DNA of 64,000 nucleotides, taken from contig CP097899.1 of assembly GCA_023639215.1 (NCBI GenBank), forward strand, positions 3,468,001 through 3,532,000, in the 5' to 3' direction. The notes below the pieces were generated by a model that was given only the letters and a program-made list of their open reading frames with translations, did no database searches and was not told where the DNA came from. Both the position numbers and the translations under genes were made by a program. This document shows, piece by piece, positions 36,741-46,611 of the stretch. The stretch is from Candidatus Pristimantibacillus lignocellulolyticus (GTDB lineage: Bacteria; Bacillota; Bacilli; Paenibacillales; Paenibacillaceae). How positions within the stretch are numbered: the first letter of the stretch is position 1; each line of letters starts with the position of its first letter.

Positions 36741-36882
36741 AAAATATGTCTAATAGATAAAATACTAGATTATCGAGGACATTAAACTAACAGGCAGTTT
36801 AGTTGAACATTAATTAAAGTGAACGGTATCATAAGTTATATTATTTTGACAAAAAATATTATATTAAAAGGTGAGATCTCGT

Positions 36883-37398
36883 ATGTCATTAGCAAATGAT
36901 TTTATGATGTATAGGGATGAGATTGAATTGATACGTGCTCAAAACCTAGTGGAATGTGATTTGTACTCAATAATTGCTTGTATCATCAGAGAAAGAAAAC
37001 AAGGTAATGAGATTTCTTTAAGAGATGTTTCTGTACGGCGGGAAACTGATTTTTCTAAACGATTTAGAGGAAATTCGGGATTTCCAGACTTTGTGATACG
37101 GACAAGAGATAAAACCAATAATGCAAATATTCTTGGAGCGGTTGAAGTGAAATATGTGGATGAGGATTTGGATTTGGAAAATCATTTAGAACAGTTAATA
37201 GGTCATCTTGATTTCTACAAAAGAGTTATTTACACTAATGGCCTCAAATGGCGGTACTATGTTATAGACGAGATTCAAGAGAACAATGTTATATGGGAGA
37301 TTGAGCTTGGAGAAATTCAAAATGGAAAAGTCTTATGGTATAAAGAAGATAAATGGACAGAATTATTGAGAAAATTAGATAGTATTAAATGGAATTAA
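36883..37398 (+). CDS. Small PD-(D/E)XK nuclease-like protein
   Basis: The ATG at 36883 is preferred to an upstream GTG because AGGTGAG lies seven bases before it. The 171-residue product resembles the N-terminal nuclease domain of type I restriction HsdR proteins (HSDR_N): GFPDFVIRTRD followed by ILGAVEVKYVDEDL gives the Asp and Glu-x-Lys pattern near residues 70-92. Nothing else of a restriction system is nearby. It may be a solitary remnant, a small effector, or a regulator that lost activity. Confidence 0.65.
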   Translation: MSLANDFMMYRDEIELIRAQNLVECDLYSIIACIIRERKQGNEISLRDVSVRRETDFSKRFRGNSGFPDFVIRTRDKTNNANILGAVEVKYVDEDLDLENHLEQLIGHLDFYKRVIYTNGLKWRYYVIDEIQENNVIWEIELGEIQNGKVLWYKEDKWTELLRKLDSIKWN

Positions 37399-37515
37399 AC
37401 GTAGCCTTGTGAATTCCGATTTAAGATGTCCGGCATTGAAATTTTTTCTATAATATGTTAATTTATAGACAGCTTAGAGATAAGCAAGTTCCTGACACGA
37501 AGGGAGATGTTTTTA

Positions 37516-37548
37516 ATGGCAACTACTTATATGGTGGTTTGGTCTTAA
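37516..37548 (+). CDS. Leader peptide of the phosphotransferase attenuator
   Basis: A ten-codon frame (MATTYMVVWS) begins nine bases after an AGGGAG ribosome site and stops well before the main genes. It stands ahead of two tandem terminator hairpins. This is the layout of ribosome-mediated attenuation, where antibiotic-stalled ribosomes on the leader change RNA folding. Function is inferred. Confidence 0.55.
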   Translation: MATTYMVVWS

Positions 37549-37642
37549 AACTGAATAGCAGGCATACGTAGAAAAAGCGGGATAACGTCCGTATTATTTG
37601 GTGTGCCATCCGAAGTAACCTTTCGTGAATATTGCTGTTTGC

Positions 37643-37670
37643 AAGATACGATGAAGGTCGTATCTTTTTT
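37643..37670 (+). terminator. Attenuator hairpin 1
   Basis: AAGATACGA (37643-37651) pairs perfectly with TCGTATCTT (37658-37666), followed by TTTT. It lies 95 bases after the leader peptide. Both this hairpin and the next are followed by TTTTTGCGTCC, so they look like duplicated terminator units. Confidence 0.75.
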
Positions 37671-37678
37671 GCGTCCTG

Positions 37679-37728
37679 ATGCCGCGTGACAGCAGCTTCT
37701 TTAGAGGCTGCTTGTCTGTGGCATTTTT
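37679..37728 (+). terminator. Attenuator hairpin 2
   Basis: ATGCC...AGCAGC (37679-37696) pairs with GCTGCT...GGCAT (37707-37724) with a few internal mismatches, followed by five T. It ends just before the ribosome site (AAAGGAG, 37747-37753) of the next small gene, as expected for a terminator that controls read-through. Confidence 0.75.
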
Positions 37729-37767
37729 GCGTCCAAAAACATCTTTAAAGGAGCTAACAAAAAAACT

Positions 37768-37995
37768 ATGATGAATTTGAAATCGTCACTGCTTAATGCG
37801 TTGATAGAACAGAACGTAATGAAGGTTCAGCCAATCCGTGAGGTAGATAGTCGGTGGAGGCATACGACAACGCAACGTCAGCTGTTCTTGTATGTCCAGA
37901 ATAAAACGAGCTACCTCTTTGACAAGGACTCTAGAAACAAAACGGCCTCCATGTGGAGCAAGCAATCGAGGAAAAACGGAGGATTGAAAATATGA
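37768..37995 (+). CDS. Small unknown protein coupled to the phosphotransferase gene
   Basis: This 75-residue frame has an AAAGGAG site and its stop overlaps the next start (ATGA), so translation may be coupled. I do not recognise it. From about 37945 the alternative frame reads as a charged helix (HVEQAIEEKRRIEN) running straight into the phosphotransferase. The C-terminal 20 residues may therefore be the product of a single-base shift, and the original protein may have ended differently. Confidence 0.45.
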   Translation: MMNLKSSLLNALIEQNVMKVQPIREVDSRWRHTTTQRQLFLYVQNKTSYLFDKDSRNKTASMWSKQSRKNGGLKI

Positions 37996-39008
37996 ATATT
38001 AAATTAGAAACGCTGACCTATGCCTTAAGCCAACTGTTCAAGAAGGATATCATCTCGGCCGACTACCAAACCATGTCATTACAGGGCGGAACTGTGGGAA
38101 ATGTGTACCTGGTGACGGGAATCGCGGAAACCGCGGAAGTGGAAAAATTGCCGTACCGTATCGTGCTGAAAATCCAGAAGAAATGGGACCGTTACGGTGA
38201 TCCTGGTTCATGGCGTCGGGAATATGATCTCTATGAGTCAGACTTGGGATCGACGTTCCGGGATACCTTCCGTTGGCCGACATGTTATCACGCCGAGATG
38301 AATTCCGAAGAAAATGAATTCCAGCTGTGGATGGAATATATCGATGGGATAACCGGTTTAGACTTGACCGGTGACATGTATGAAGAGGCCGCGCTGGAGT
38401 TAGGACGCTATCAAGGCAAGTTGTATGCGGAGCAGCCCGCCGTGCTGCAGAGCCTGACCAACTTGAGCCATTCGGATCTCATGAAGAATACGTATTTGCA
38501 TTATCGGTCATGGCCGGTCGTTTACGATTATATACGCTCAGAAGACTGCGAATTCCCGCAGAACGTTAGGCAAATGCTCATCGACATCGATGAGCACGCT
38601 GACGAGATATTCGCCCGTATTGAAAAATTGCCCCTTGTGCTATGTCACCGAGACTTTTGGGTGACCAACCTGATCTATGCTGAAGGAAAAATCGTGCTCA
38701 TCGATTGGGATACATGCGGATGGGGTTACCTAGGGGAGGATCTCGCAAGCCTGATTGCTGATGAAGCGGATACCGATCACATGGTTGAATACTATCAGCG
38801 ATGTGTCCCAGCGTATTACAAAGGATTTTCGGACCATGCGGATGTAACCACTATCGCCAATCATTGCGTCTACGAGCTGATCCTTCTCGTATTCGGGTAC
38901 AGGCTTGTGGAGTGGTATCTCCACACAGAGGAGCATGACGAGAAGGCGAAGCATGTCGATACGCTTCAAAAAATCTATGAAATGAAGACCAGCCCTGTGC
39001 AGGGTTGA
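37992..39008 (+). CDS. APH/choline-kinase family phosphotransferase
   Basis: The ATG at 37992 has a CGGAGG site. The 338-residue protein is an aminoglycoside/macrolide phosphotransferase-type kinase: the catalytic loop HRDFWVTN at residues 219-226 (catalytic Asp221) and the metal-binding Asp238 in LIDWDTCGW. The N-lobe holds the nucleotide loop (LQGGTVGNVYLV) and the ATP-binding Lys in IVLKIQKK. With a leader peptide and attenuator upstream, resistance to a ribosome-targeting antibiotic is a reasonable guess. The drug cannot be named, and members of the family also phosphorylate sugars or choline. Confidence 0.8.
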   Translation: MNIKLETLTYALSQLFKKDIISADYQTMSLQGGTVGNVYLVTGIAETAEVEKLPYRIVLKIQKKWDRYGDPGSWRREYDLYESDLGSTFRDTFRWPTCYHAEMNSEENEFQLWMEYIDGITGLDLTGDMYEEAALELGRYQGKLYAEQPAVLQSLTNLSHSDLMKNTYLHYRSWPVVYDYIRSEDCEFPQNVRQMLIDIDEHADEIFARIEKLPLVLCHRDFWVTNLIYAEGKIVLIDWDTCGWGYLGEDLASLIADEADTDHMVEYYQRCVPAYYKGFSDHADVTTIANHCVYELILLVFGYRLVEWYLHTEEHDEKAKHVDTLQKIYEMKTSPVQG

Positions 39009-39068
39009 CATTAATAAGAACTCAGAAAACCCTTGAATGTATTGGGTTTTCTGAGTTTCTTTCATTAC
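38982..39068 (+). repeat. 87-bp module with covarying hairpin, copy B (terminator of the phosphotransferase)
   Basis: Overlaps the last codons of the phosphotransferase and continues into a perfect 14-bp hairpin (39019-39032 with 39044-39057) followed by TCTTTC. It matches the module in the tniQ wreck at 29985-30068, with compensating base changes in the stem. Confidence 0.75.
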
Positions 39069-39237
39069 GCACTTCATCTTATATATAGAAATATTCGATC
39101 TCTAGATAGTATTATAGAATGAATAAAAAAAACAGTTAGTTGCCGGGTTGTTTTTAGTTGTTCGATTACTGTAGACTCTAGGACAGATATTACAACTTGT
39201 CTATCATTGCGGAGGGAGATTCCAATACTAGTGGACG

Positions 39238-40089
39238 ATGGAAACAGACACAAAATATGAAGATCTAATAGTAAAGGAAAGCGAGGGGGAAGTTATTCAT
39301 CGTTTGCACAACGAGGCAGCAATAAGTTACGTTAGTAGCGGCTATAAGCCATGTAATATGCATCAGTGGGGGCCCGGAGTAAGGGATATTTATGCATTGC
39401 ACTATATTATAAGCGGTCAAGGCTACTATGAAATTGGTCAACAAAAATTTCATCTTCATGCTGGTGAGAGTTTTATTATTTTGCCGCACATTCCAATTTA
39501 TTATTATCCAGAACCACAAGATCCATGGGAATATGTATGGATTGAGTTCAAAGGAAGCGAAGTGCCGCAGCTGTTAGCATTAACTACCTTGAAGCCGGAA
39601 TATCCTATTACGAAGGCAGCTCCGCAAAGGATGGACTCTTTTTATGATGTGAGTTCGTATAGCGAATTAAAGGCTTATGAAAAAATACGGTCTGATGCAA
39701 AAATTCGTTTGTTGATTTCGTATTACATAGAATTTTATCCGGCAGAAGCTACTTTAGACGATACTGATTATGTAAGGTTATCGAGGGAATATATTGAGCT
39801 TCATTATTGGAAGCCTTCTTTGACGGTTACGACTGTTGTAGAGCATGTGAATATTGAACGTAGTTATTTGTTTCGCTTATTTAAGAAGGCAACAAGTATG
39901 TCGGTATTAAGCTACGTCACAATGGTTCGTATTCAGCGTGCAAGTGAGTTGTTAAAGGATGCAGGTTTACCAATTAAATCAGTTGCCTATTCCGTTGGAT
40001 ATAGTGACCCATTATATTTTTCAAAGGTATTTAAAAAAGCAACAACTTATAGCCCAACAGAGTATAAGTTGTTGCATCAGAATAAGTAA
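39238..40089 (+). CDS. AraC-family regulator with cupin sensor domain
   Basis: A 283-residue regulator. Residues about 20-110 form an AraC-type cupin (WGPGVRDIYALHYIISGQGYYEIG, then HAGESFIILPHIPIYY) that should bind a sugar. The C-terminal two helix-turn-helix units span about 185-280 and end in SVGYSDPLYFSKVFKKAT and SPTEYKLL. The start has no good ribosome site at normal distance; a GGAGGGAG lies 19 bases upstream. It is the likely activator of the neighbouring glycosidase genes, where an 11-base direct repeat lies 21 bp apart. Confidence 0.87.
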   Translation: METDTKYEDLIVKESEGEVIHRLHNEAAISYVSSGYKPCNMHQWGPGVRDIYALHYIISGQGYYEIGQQKFHLHAGESFIILPHIPIYYYPEPQDPWEYVWIEFKGSEVPQLLALTTLKPEYPITKAAPQRMDSFYDVSSYSELKAYEKIRSDAKIRLLISYYIEFYPAEATLDDTDYVRLSREYIELHYWKPSLTVTTVVEHVNIERSYLFRLFKKATSMSVLSYVTMVRIQRASELLKDAGLPIKSVAYSVGYSDPLYFSKVFKKATTYSPTEYKLLHQNK

Positions 40090-40093
40090 GGGA

Positions 40094-40288
40094 TTAACGA
40101 AACAGTACACATTTACCAGACGCACGATAATATTGAATTAATCGTTCAATTGGCTCGCGTCCACAATTGAGCTTTTCTCCTAAGCAATCAATGCACAGAA
40201 AGTCTTTCGTTGTCATAGAGACTAGCTTCAAATAAATGGCAACGTCATCGGTGATAAGTGGCACTCTACAGCTAAAGCAACATCTCAT
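40094..40288 (-). CDS. Small zinc-finger-like protein
   Basis: The start at 40288 gives MRCCFSCRVPLITDDVAIYL with an AGAGG site; an ATG at 40297 is possible but too close to that site. Cys pairs (CCFSC near 3-6 and CIDC near 31-34) look like a zinc ribbon. Short proteins of this pattern (C-x-x-C, FLCIDCLAE-like, ending in a GKCVLF-type tail) are widespread in Firmicutes, but their role is unknown to me. It lies a few bases after the GH27 gene on the same strand, probably in one operon. Confidence 0.65.
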   Translation of the reverse strand: MRCCFSCRVPLITDDVAIYLKLVSMTTKDFLCIDCLGEKLNCGREPIERLIQYYRASGKCVLFR

Positions 40289-40301
40289 GCTGTTCATGCC
40301 T

Positions 40302-41462
40302 CTACACTAGCCTAGCTCTAATAACGAGGCAATCATGTGCGGGTACGATAGGGGAGAAGCGCTCTTTGAAGATCCCTAGCTCCTTATGCTCCCAGCAATC
40401 ATACAATGACAATGAAAAGTTTGAAGCGTATGGTAAGCCAATATCCCAAAACAGCAAAGAAATTTCACGTTGGCTATCGCTTAGGTTGAAAAAGCCGATG
40501 GCTATGTCTCCATTAGTAAGTACCTTTACAAGCATAAATACTTCGTTATCATGAAACCACTGTGGTTCTGGCTTGATACGGTAAGCCCCACGTGCCTCCA
40601 AATCTTGATTTATCGCGAGAATATCTTTATTTAGCAATATATTTTTTGTAGCTGGCGTTGCTTTACGAATATCACTACCGATCATTAGTGGAGAACCCAT
40701 CATACTCCATAAAGAAAAATGAGTCTTATACTCAATATCACTACAGCCACCTATTTTTCCAATATAGTCGTCGTTGCTACCACCATACATGCCAACAATA
40801 AGCATATCCATATCGTTATGACAGAATGAACCAGTATAGCACTCCTTGTCTAGCTGTGAAATGGCTAACTCCTTTATAGAAATCCAGTTATCACGAATAT
40901 CTCCAGTAGAACGATACATGTGTGCACCTGACTCGCGAATCCAGTGATAGACATTGTCTGCTCCCCAGTTACAAGCAGAAAAAAGAATGTCTCTACCGCA
41001 GTTTTTCAGTGCTAGACTCATGCGTTTATAAAGCAACTCGCCAGAAATATGACGAGGCTTGAAGCAATAGTCGTACTTCAAGTAATCTACTCCCCACTCG
41101 GCGAACTTCTTAGCATCCTGAAATTCATGTTCAAAGCTGCCAGGATAGCCAGCGCACGTGTGGGTTCCCACACAGGAGTACATCCCAAACTTTAAGCCTT
41201 TGGAATGAATATAGTCTGCGAGTGCTTTCATGCCGCTTGGGAACTTCTTGGGATCAGCCACTAAATTTCCATGCTCATCACGTTCCTTCAAACTCCAGCA
41301 ATCATCAATAACAACATATTCATATCCTGCATCTTTATAGCCCTCAGATACGAATAAATCAGCGATTTCACGAATTAATTGTTCATTAATATCCCATGTG
41401 AAAGTGTTCCATGAATTCCAACCAAGTGCAGGGAGCAGGCCAAGCTGCTTATCATTGTTCAT
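40302..41462 (-). CDS. GH27 alpha-galactosidase
   Basis: A 386-residue family GH27 enzyme without signal peptide, so it acts on imported oligosaccharides. The family opening LGWNSWNTF and VVIDDCW are present. The nucleophile is Asp131 in YLKYDYC and the acid/base is Asp188 in RSTGDIRDNW, by alignment with known GH27 motifs. The C-terminal beta-sandwich follows. It removes terminal alpha-galactose. It is divergent from the GH95 gene, and the 388-bp region between probably carries both promoters. Confidence 0.92.
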   Translation of the reverse strand: MNNDKQLGLLPALGWNSWNTFTWDINEQLIREIADLFVSEGYKDAGYEYVVIDDCWSLKERDEHGNLVADPKKFPSGMKALADYIHSKGLKFGMYSCVGTHTCAGYPGSFEHEFQDAKKFAEWGVDYLKYDYCFKPRHISGELLYKRMSLALKNCGRDILFSACNWGADNVYHWIRESGAHMYRSTGDIRDNWISIKELAISQLDKECYTGSFCHNDMDMLIVGMYGGSNDDYIGKIGGCSDIEYKTHFSLWSMMGSPLMIGSDIRKATPATKNILLNKDILAINQDLEARGAYRIKPEPQWFHDNEVFMLVKVLTNGDIAIGFFNLSDSQREISLLFWDIGLPYASNFSLSLYDCWEHKELGIFKERFSPIVPAHDCLVIRARLV

Positions 41463-41853
41463 CTTAATAAAACATCCTTTTTCGTGTGGTAGAAGCTACA
41501 AACATATTTAAGCATAGGCTAGAGAGTGAATCCTATAGTAAAACGTTGCTTACACATGTATAAATGTTGCTTTTTAGTAGTTTCTATCTCTCGTAATCCT
41601 ACTAGTAACGGTGACAACAGCGAAAGTATTAAATTTGACCATTCGTTGCGCGTTGAAGTAACTGGTTACATTCATGGTAGTTAGTTATCGGATCACAATG
41701 ATTACAATCACCTTCTCGTGATTTTATAACATAAAATAACAAATTTTGTGAAGAAAATGAAAATAAGGATATTACACTATTAATAGTTATAGTTTAATAT
41801 GATAATAGTTGCATCTGTACTTAGAGATAGAAGCCATTTTTAGGAGGACAATG
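41463..41853. promoter_or_regulatory. Divergent control region of GH27 and GH95 with direct repeats
   Basis: AAACGTTGCTT (41541-41551) and AAATGTTGCTT (41562-41572) are near-identical 11-mers spaced 21 bp, two helical turns, the usual spacing of AraC-type operator half-sites. They lie 79-110 bases upstream of the GH27 start. The remainder is AT-rich, with no clear second site. The AraC protein encoded at 39238 is the natural candidate to bind here. Confidence 0.55.
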
Positions 41854-44199
41854 ATGAATCCACAGTCTGAATTTTGGTACAATAAGCCGGCAGCTAGCTG
41901 GAATGAGGCGTTGCCTATTGGTAACGGATTTATGGGAGCCATGGTATTTGGTGATCCTATCGAGGAAAGAATTGCCTTAAATGAAGACAGTGTTTGGTAT
42001 GGAGGACCTCGAGATCGGAACAACCCCGATGCATTGGCTAATCTTCACTCTATTCGTGAGGCGATTCGTTCAGGGGAGTTAAATCGAGCGCACGATATAT
42101 CATTGTTGGCGTTGTCTGGTATGCCGGAAACGCAGCGCCACTTCATGCCGCTTGGTGACTTGAACATACAATTTTTCTCGCCTGATACACATCACACAGC
42201 AGAGGCTAGTACTGAGAAAGTAGTGGCTACTAGTGAAGTTGAACATTATTTACGAGAGTTGGATATGTCAAGTGGAATTGTTGCTAGTTATTATAAGCAA
42301 TTCGGTATCTCGTATCGTAGAGAAAGTTTTGTCAGCTATCCTCACAATGTTATGGCGTTTCATTTTACAGCAGATATCCCGAATGCACATAATTTTCGTA
42401 TCAGATTAACACGTGGTAGCAATCGCTACTATGAAGTCGTATCAAGAGTGAACGCGTGTACATTAATGATGAAGGGTGAATGTGGTGGGGCTCAGGGATC
42501 AACTTTTCGTGCCGGGGTACGAGTAATAGCAGAAGGTGGAGAGGTACAAATTATTGGTGAGCATCTCATTGTCAAAAACGCTGATCGTGCGTTGATTCTG
42601 CTTGCAGCAGCGACTTCGTTCAGACATGATAATCCTGAACAGTACGTATTGCAACAATTGGATAAAGCTGCGGCTGTAAGTTATGAGCAATTAAGGCAGC
42701 AACATGTTGAAGATTTCAATTCATTGTTTAGCCGCGTTGAATTCAAGTTAAAGTCAAAGGAAGATGTAAGTGGCGTGCCTATGAACGAGCGCTTGGAGAG
42801 AGTAAAGGGTGGCAAAGAGGATTTGCAATTAATTGAAATATTGTATCAATACGGACGTTATTTACTAATTTCATCTAGTCGCCCAGGTTCATTGCCAGCA
42901 AATTTACAAGGCATCTGGAATGAACATATGCAACCACCTTGGGACAGCAAATATACAATTAACATAAATACCGAGATGAATTATTGGCCAGCAGAGAACT
43001 GTAATTTATCAGAATGTCATGAGCCGTTGTTCGATCTTCTGGAAAAAATGCGTGATAACGGGCGAGTGACAGCAGCTAAAATGTATGGCTGTCGCGGTTT
43101 TGTTGCGCATCATAATACCGATATTTGGGCAGATACTGCCCCACAGGATCGATATGTTCCGGCTACGTATTGGCCGATGGGCGCGGCATGGCTTAGTTTG
43201 CATATGTGGGAGCACTATTTGTTCACACAAGATCATGTTTTTTTAAGACAATCAGCATATCCGATTATTACGGAGGCTGCACATTTTTTTCTTGATTTTC
43301 TAATTGAAACTAAAGATGGTTTATTAGTAACCAGCCCATCTGTATCACCTGAGAATAGCTATGTTTTACCTAATGGTGAAACAGGAACCCTTTGTGAAGG
43401 ACCAGCAATGGATAGTCAAATTTTACGCGAGTTGTTTGCTGCATGTATTCGGGCTTCCGAGATATTGCAATGTGATCCGTCATTACGTAAGCAATGGCAG
43501 CATATATACTCGCGTTTGCCACAAATTGAAATTGGCAGCGAGGGACAATTGCTTGAATGGTTAGAGGAATATGTGGAACAAGAGCCTGGTCACCGTCACA
43601 TCTCTCATTTGTTTGCCTTGCACCCAGGTAGTCAGATATCAGTGCATAAGACGCCAGATTTGGCGGCAGCTGCAAAAATAACATTAGAAAAGCGGCTTGC
43701 AAATGGCGGAGGGCATACGGGTTGGAGTAGAGCGTGGATTATTAACTTCTGGGCACGGCTTGAAGAGGCAGAATTGGCGTATGAGAACATTGTTGCTCTG
43801 ATTTCGCATTCGATGCTTCCAAATTTATTAGATAATCATCCTCCTTTTCAGATTGATGGGAATTTTGGAGCGACTGCCGCTATTGTTGAAATGATTTTGC
43901 AAAGTCATTGTGACGAACTTAGATTGTTACCTGCTTTGCCTATGGCTTGGAAAGAAGGGCATATGAATGGATTGCGTGCTCGAGGGGGGTTCACTGTGGA
44001 CGTAGCATGGAAAGATCATCGCTTAATATATACGCGTATATGTGCGACAGAAACGACTACTCATTGCCGAATCCGCACCAATCTTCCTGTTCGCATTCAA
44101 TCATCTGAGCAAGCTTCTACATTTATATACAGTCAGGATTCTTTTGTAGCGGAATGGCAGGCAATGAAAGGGATTGTATATACAGTATTACCATTATAA
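41854..44199 (+). CDS. GH95 alpha-L-fucosidase
   Basis: AGGAGG at 41842-41847 fits the ATG at 41854. The 781-residue protein has no signal peptide and matches GH95. The N-terminal beta-sandwich begins [19 protein letters not shown]. The catalytic helical barrel includes [33 protein letters not shown] with the conserved Asn pair, [10 protein letters not shown], and [16 protein letters not shown] with the base-activating Asp. Such enzymes release alpha-1,2-linked L-fucose (some act on L-galactose). With GH27 and GH43 it points to a fucosylated plant hemicellulose. Confidence 0.92.
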   Translation: MNPQSEFWYNKPAASWNEALPIGNGFMGAMVFGDPIEERIALNEDSVWYGGPRDRNNPDALANLHSIREAIRSGELNRAHDISLLALSGMPETQRHFMPLGDLNIQFFSPDTHHTAEASTEKVVATSEVEHYLRELDMSSGIVASYYKQFGISYRRESFVSYPHNVMAFHFTADIPNAHNFRIRLTRGSNRYYEVVSRVNACTLMMKGECGGAQGSTFRAGVRVIAEGGEVQIIGEHLIVKNADRALILLAAATSFRHDNPEQYVLQQLDKAAAVSYEQLRQQHVEDFNSLFSRVEFKLKSKEDVSGVPMNERLERVKGGKEDLQLIEILYQYGRYLLISSSRPGSLPANLQGIWNEHMQPPWDSKYTININTEMNYWPAENCNLSECHEPLFDLLEKMRDNGRVTAAKMYGCRGFVAHHNTDIWADTAPQDRYVPATYWPMGAAWLSLHMWEHYLFTQDHVFLRQSAYPIITEAAHFFLDFLIETKDGLLVTSPSVSPENSYVLPNGETGTLCEGPAMDSQILRELFAACIRASEILQCDPSLRKQWQHIYSRLPQIEIGSEGQLLEWLEEYVEQEPGHRHISHLFALHPGSQISVHKTPDLAAAAKITLEKRLANGGGHTGWSRAWIINFWARLEEAELAYENIVALISHSMLPNLLDNHPPFQIDGNFGATAAIVEMILQSHCDELRLLPALPMAWKEGHMNGLRARGGFTVDVAWKDHRLIYTRICATETTTHCRIRTNLPVRIQSSEQASTFIYSQDSFVAEWQAMKGIVYTVLPL

Positions 44200-44323
44200 G
44201 AAAATATATAGAATTTGAACGGTTATCATACCCTTATACCACGTGATAGTATTGATGTAATTATTAAGGTTTTTATCAATGATTACTCAGTATGAAAAAC
44301 GATAACTAAAGGAGCGATAATAA

Positions 44324-45397
<1,074 letters not shown>

Positions 45398-45561
45398 GAT
45401 AAATCGGAGACACAAGCAACTAGCTGACAACATTTCATATAATGTATTCAACCATTAGTATAAAAATTCAACCAATGATTTAGTTGTAAAACTACGCCTC
45501 CATATCGTCAAGATATAGATAAGTTATAATTAATTTATAAATTAGGGAGGTGTTTTAAGCG

Positions 45562-46335
45562 ATGATCATGGACAATAATAACTTTGGAGAACGGATTAGT
45601 CAGCTTCGTCATGACAAAAGTTTGACACAAGAAAAGTTAGGACTGCTCCTTAATGTTTCAGCACAAGCAGTTTCCAAATGGGAAAAAGGAGACTCCTTAC
45701 CCGATATTTCGCTTTTAACGGAGTTGGCAAACGTATTTGATTGCACAACAGATTACTTGCTCGGAAGAGCTAGCAATTTGCAAGCTTTGTTGCATCAAAT
45801 AAGGATGGAACTTCAGAAGACGACCCAAGAGCAAAAAATTAACTTTCTTGGTGAGGTGATTGCTGCATCATCTTACATTGAGCGGCAACCAGCATCACAT
45901 CCATCTCTAACTCATATCCAGTTAGGTCCAACCGGATTGGGTTTGTGGGCAAAAGATAGATTAGTTTGTATCGCAACATCTCTTTTCTTAAACGAAGCTA
46001 CTGATGCAATGCATGAAACAGTTGAATTTCCAATGAATATTTTACCCGTGAATATTATTACAGTACTATTTGAGTTATTGCTTGATAATGAAAACTTACA
46101 GCCAGATTTCACTCCAATAGAAGAATCAGTACTTCGCTCACGTTTACCTGTGGACATGGATTTTGACAAAGTAATTATAGATTGCATTGAACTCGGTTTT
46201 GTGGATAGAGTTCGAGGTGGATATAGACTTAATGTGAAAGGTGATATTGCAACACGTTTGTTTTCAATCGTTCATAGAGTGGTAAGTAAACCTAGTGGGT
46301 TTTCCTTAGAGTTTTCGACGACTGAATCACATTAG
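45562..46335 (+). CDS. XRE-family regulator
   Basis: A 257-residue protein whose first 65 residues are a classic Cro/XRE helix-turn-helix (ISQLRHDKSLTQEKLGLLLNVSAQAVSKWEKGDSLPDI). The remainder is helical with a probable winged-helix part near the end (DKVIIDCIELGFVDRVRGGYRLN). A GGGAGG site precedes it. Its target is unknown; it stands between the two glycosidase operons and has its own terminator at 46373-46428. Confidence 0.82.
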   Translation: MIMDNNNFGERISQLRHDKSLTQEKLGLLLNVSAQAVSKWEKGDSLPDISLLTELANVFDCTTDYLLGRASNLQALLHQIRMELQKTTQEQKINFLGEVIAASSYIERQPASHPSLTHIQLGPTGLGLWAKDRLVCIATSLFLNEATDAMHETVEFPMNILPVNIITVLFELLLDNENLQPDFTPIEESVLRSRLPVDMDFDKVIIDCIELGFVDRVRGGYRLNVKGDIATRLFSIVHRVVSKPSGFSLEFSTTESH

Positions 46336-46372
46336 CTTAGTGAATTGCATGTTTACTAAAACATAGAAACTT

Positions 46373-46428
46373 AAAAACGAACTATTTTGAATCTTGAAGT
46401 TAGAGTTTCAATAATAGCTCGTTTTTTT
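46373..46428 (+). terminator. Terminator of the XRE gene
   Basis: AAAAACGAACTATT (46373-46386) pairs with AATAGCTCGTTTTT (46413 onward) with one mismatch, continues inwards with TTGAA/TTCAA pairing, and ends in seven T. Confidence 0.8.
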
Positions 46429-46482
46429 CATTAGTTTACGCTAGTACATTTGTTATTCTGAATCTCTTTCTTACCCCATTTA

Positions 46483-46530
46483 TTAAAGCGCTTTCATAAT
46501 TGTAAAGAGAAGTTAATGAATGTAAAGAGA
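46483..46530 (+). promoter_or_regulatory. Catabolite (cre) site and 20-bp direct repeats upstream of the sugar importer
   Basis: TTAAAGCGCTTTCA (46483-46496) differs by one base from the perfect CcpA cre palindrome, suggesting repression by preferred sugars. Immediately after, TGTAAAGAGA occurs at 46501-46510 and again at 46521-46530, exactly 20 bp apart, as expected for an AraC-type activator such as the YesN regulator encoded downstream. Confidence 0.7.
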
Positions 46531-46611
46531 TGTATATGGTAGAAGCATAATCTCTTCAATCATAATAAAACTGTAGTCATTTATCTTGATATAGTTGAAT
46601 GGGGGATGTAA

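Noticed and set aside
36502..36753. Lys/Arg-rich protein in the alternative frame of the PBP tail
   Set aside because: It arises because a purine-only tract has no stops in any frame; there is no ribosome site.
38050..38283. Minus-strand gene inside the phosphotransferase
   Set aside because: A shadow of a gene with clear kinase motifs and no translation signals.
41535..41555. cre site in the GH27-GH95 region
   Set aside because: The AACGTT core lacks the required TG and CA flanks; the AraC-type direct repeat is a better reading.
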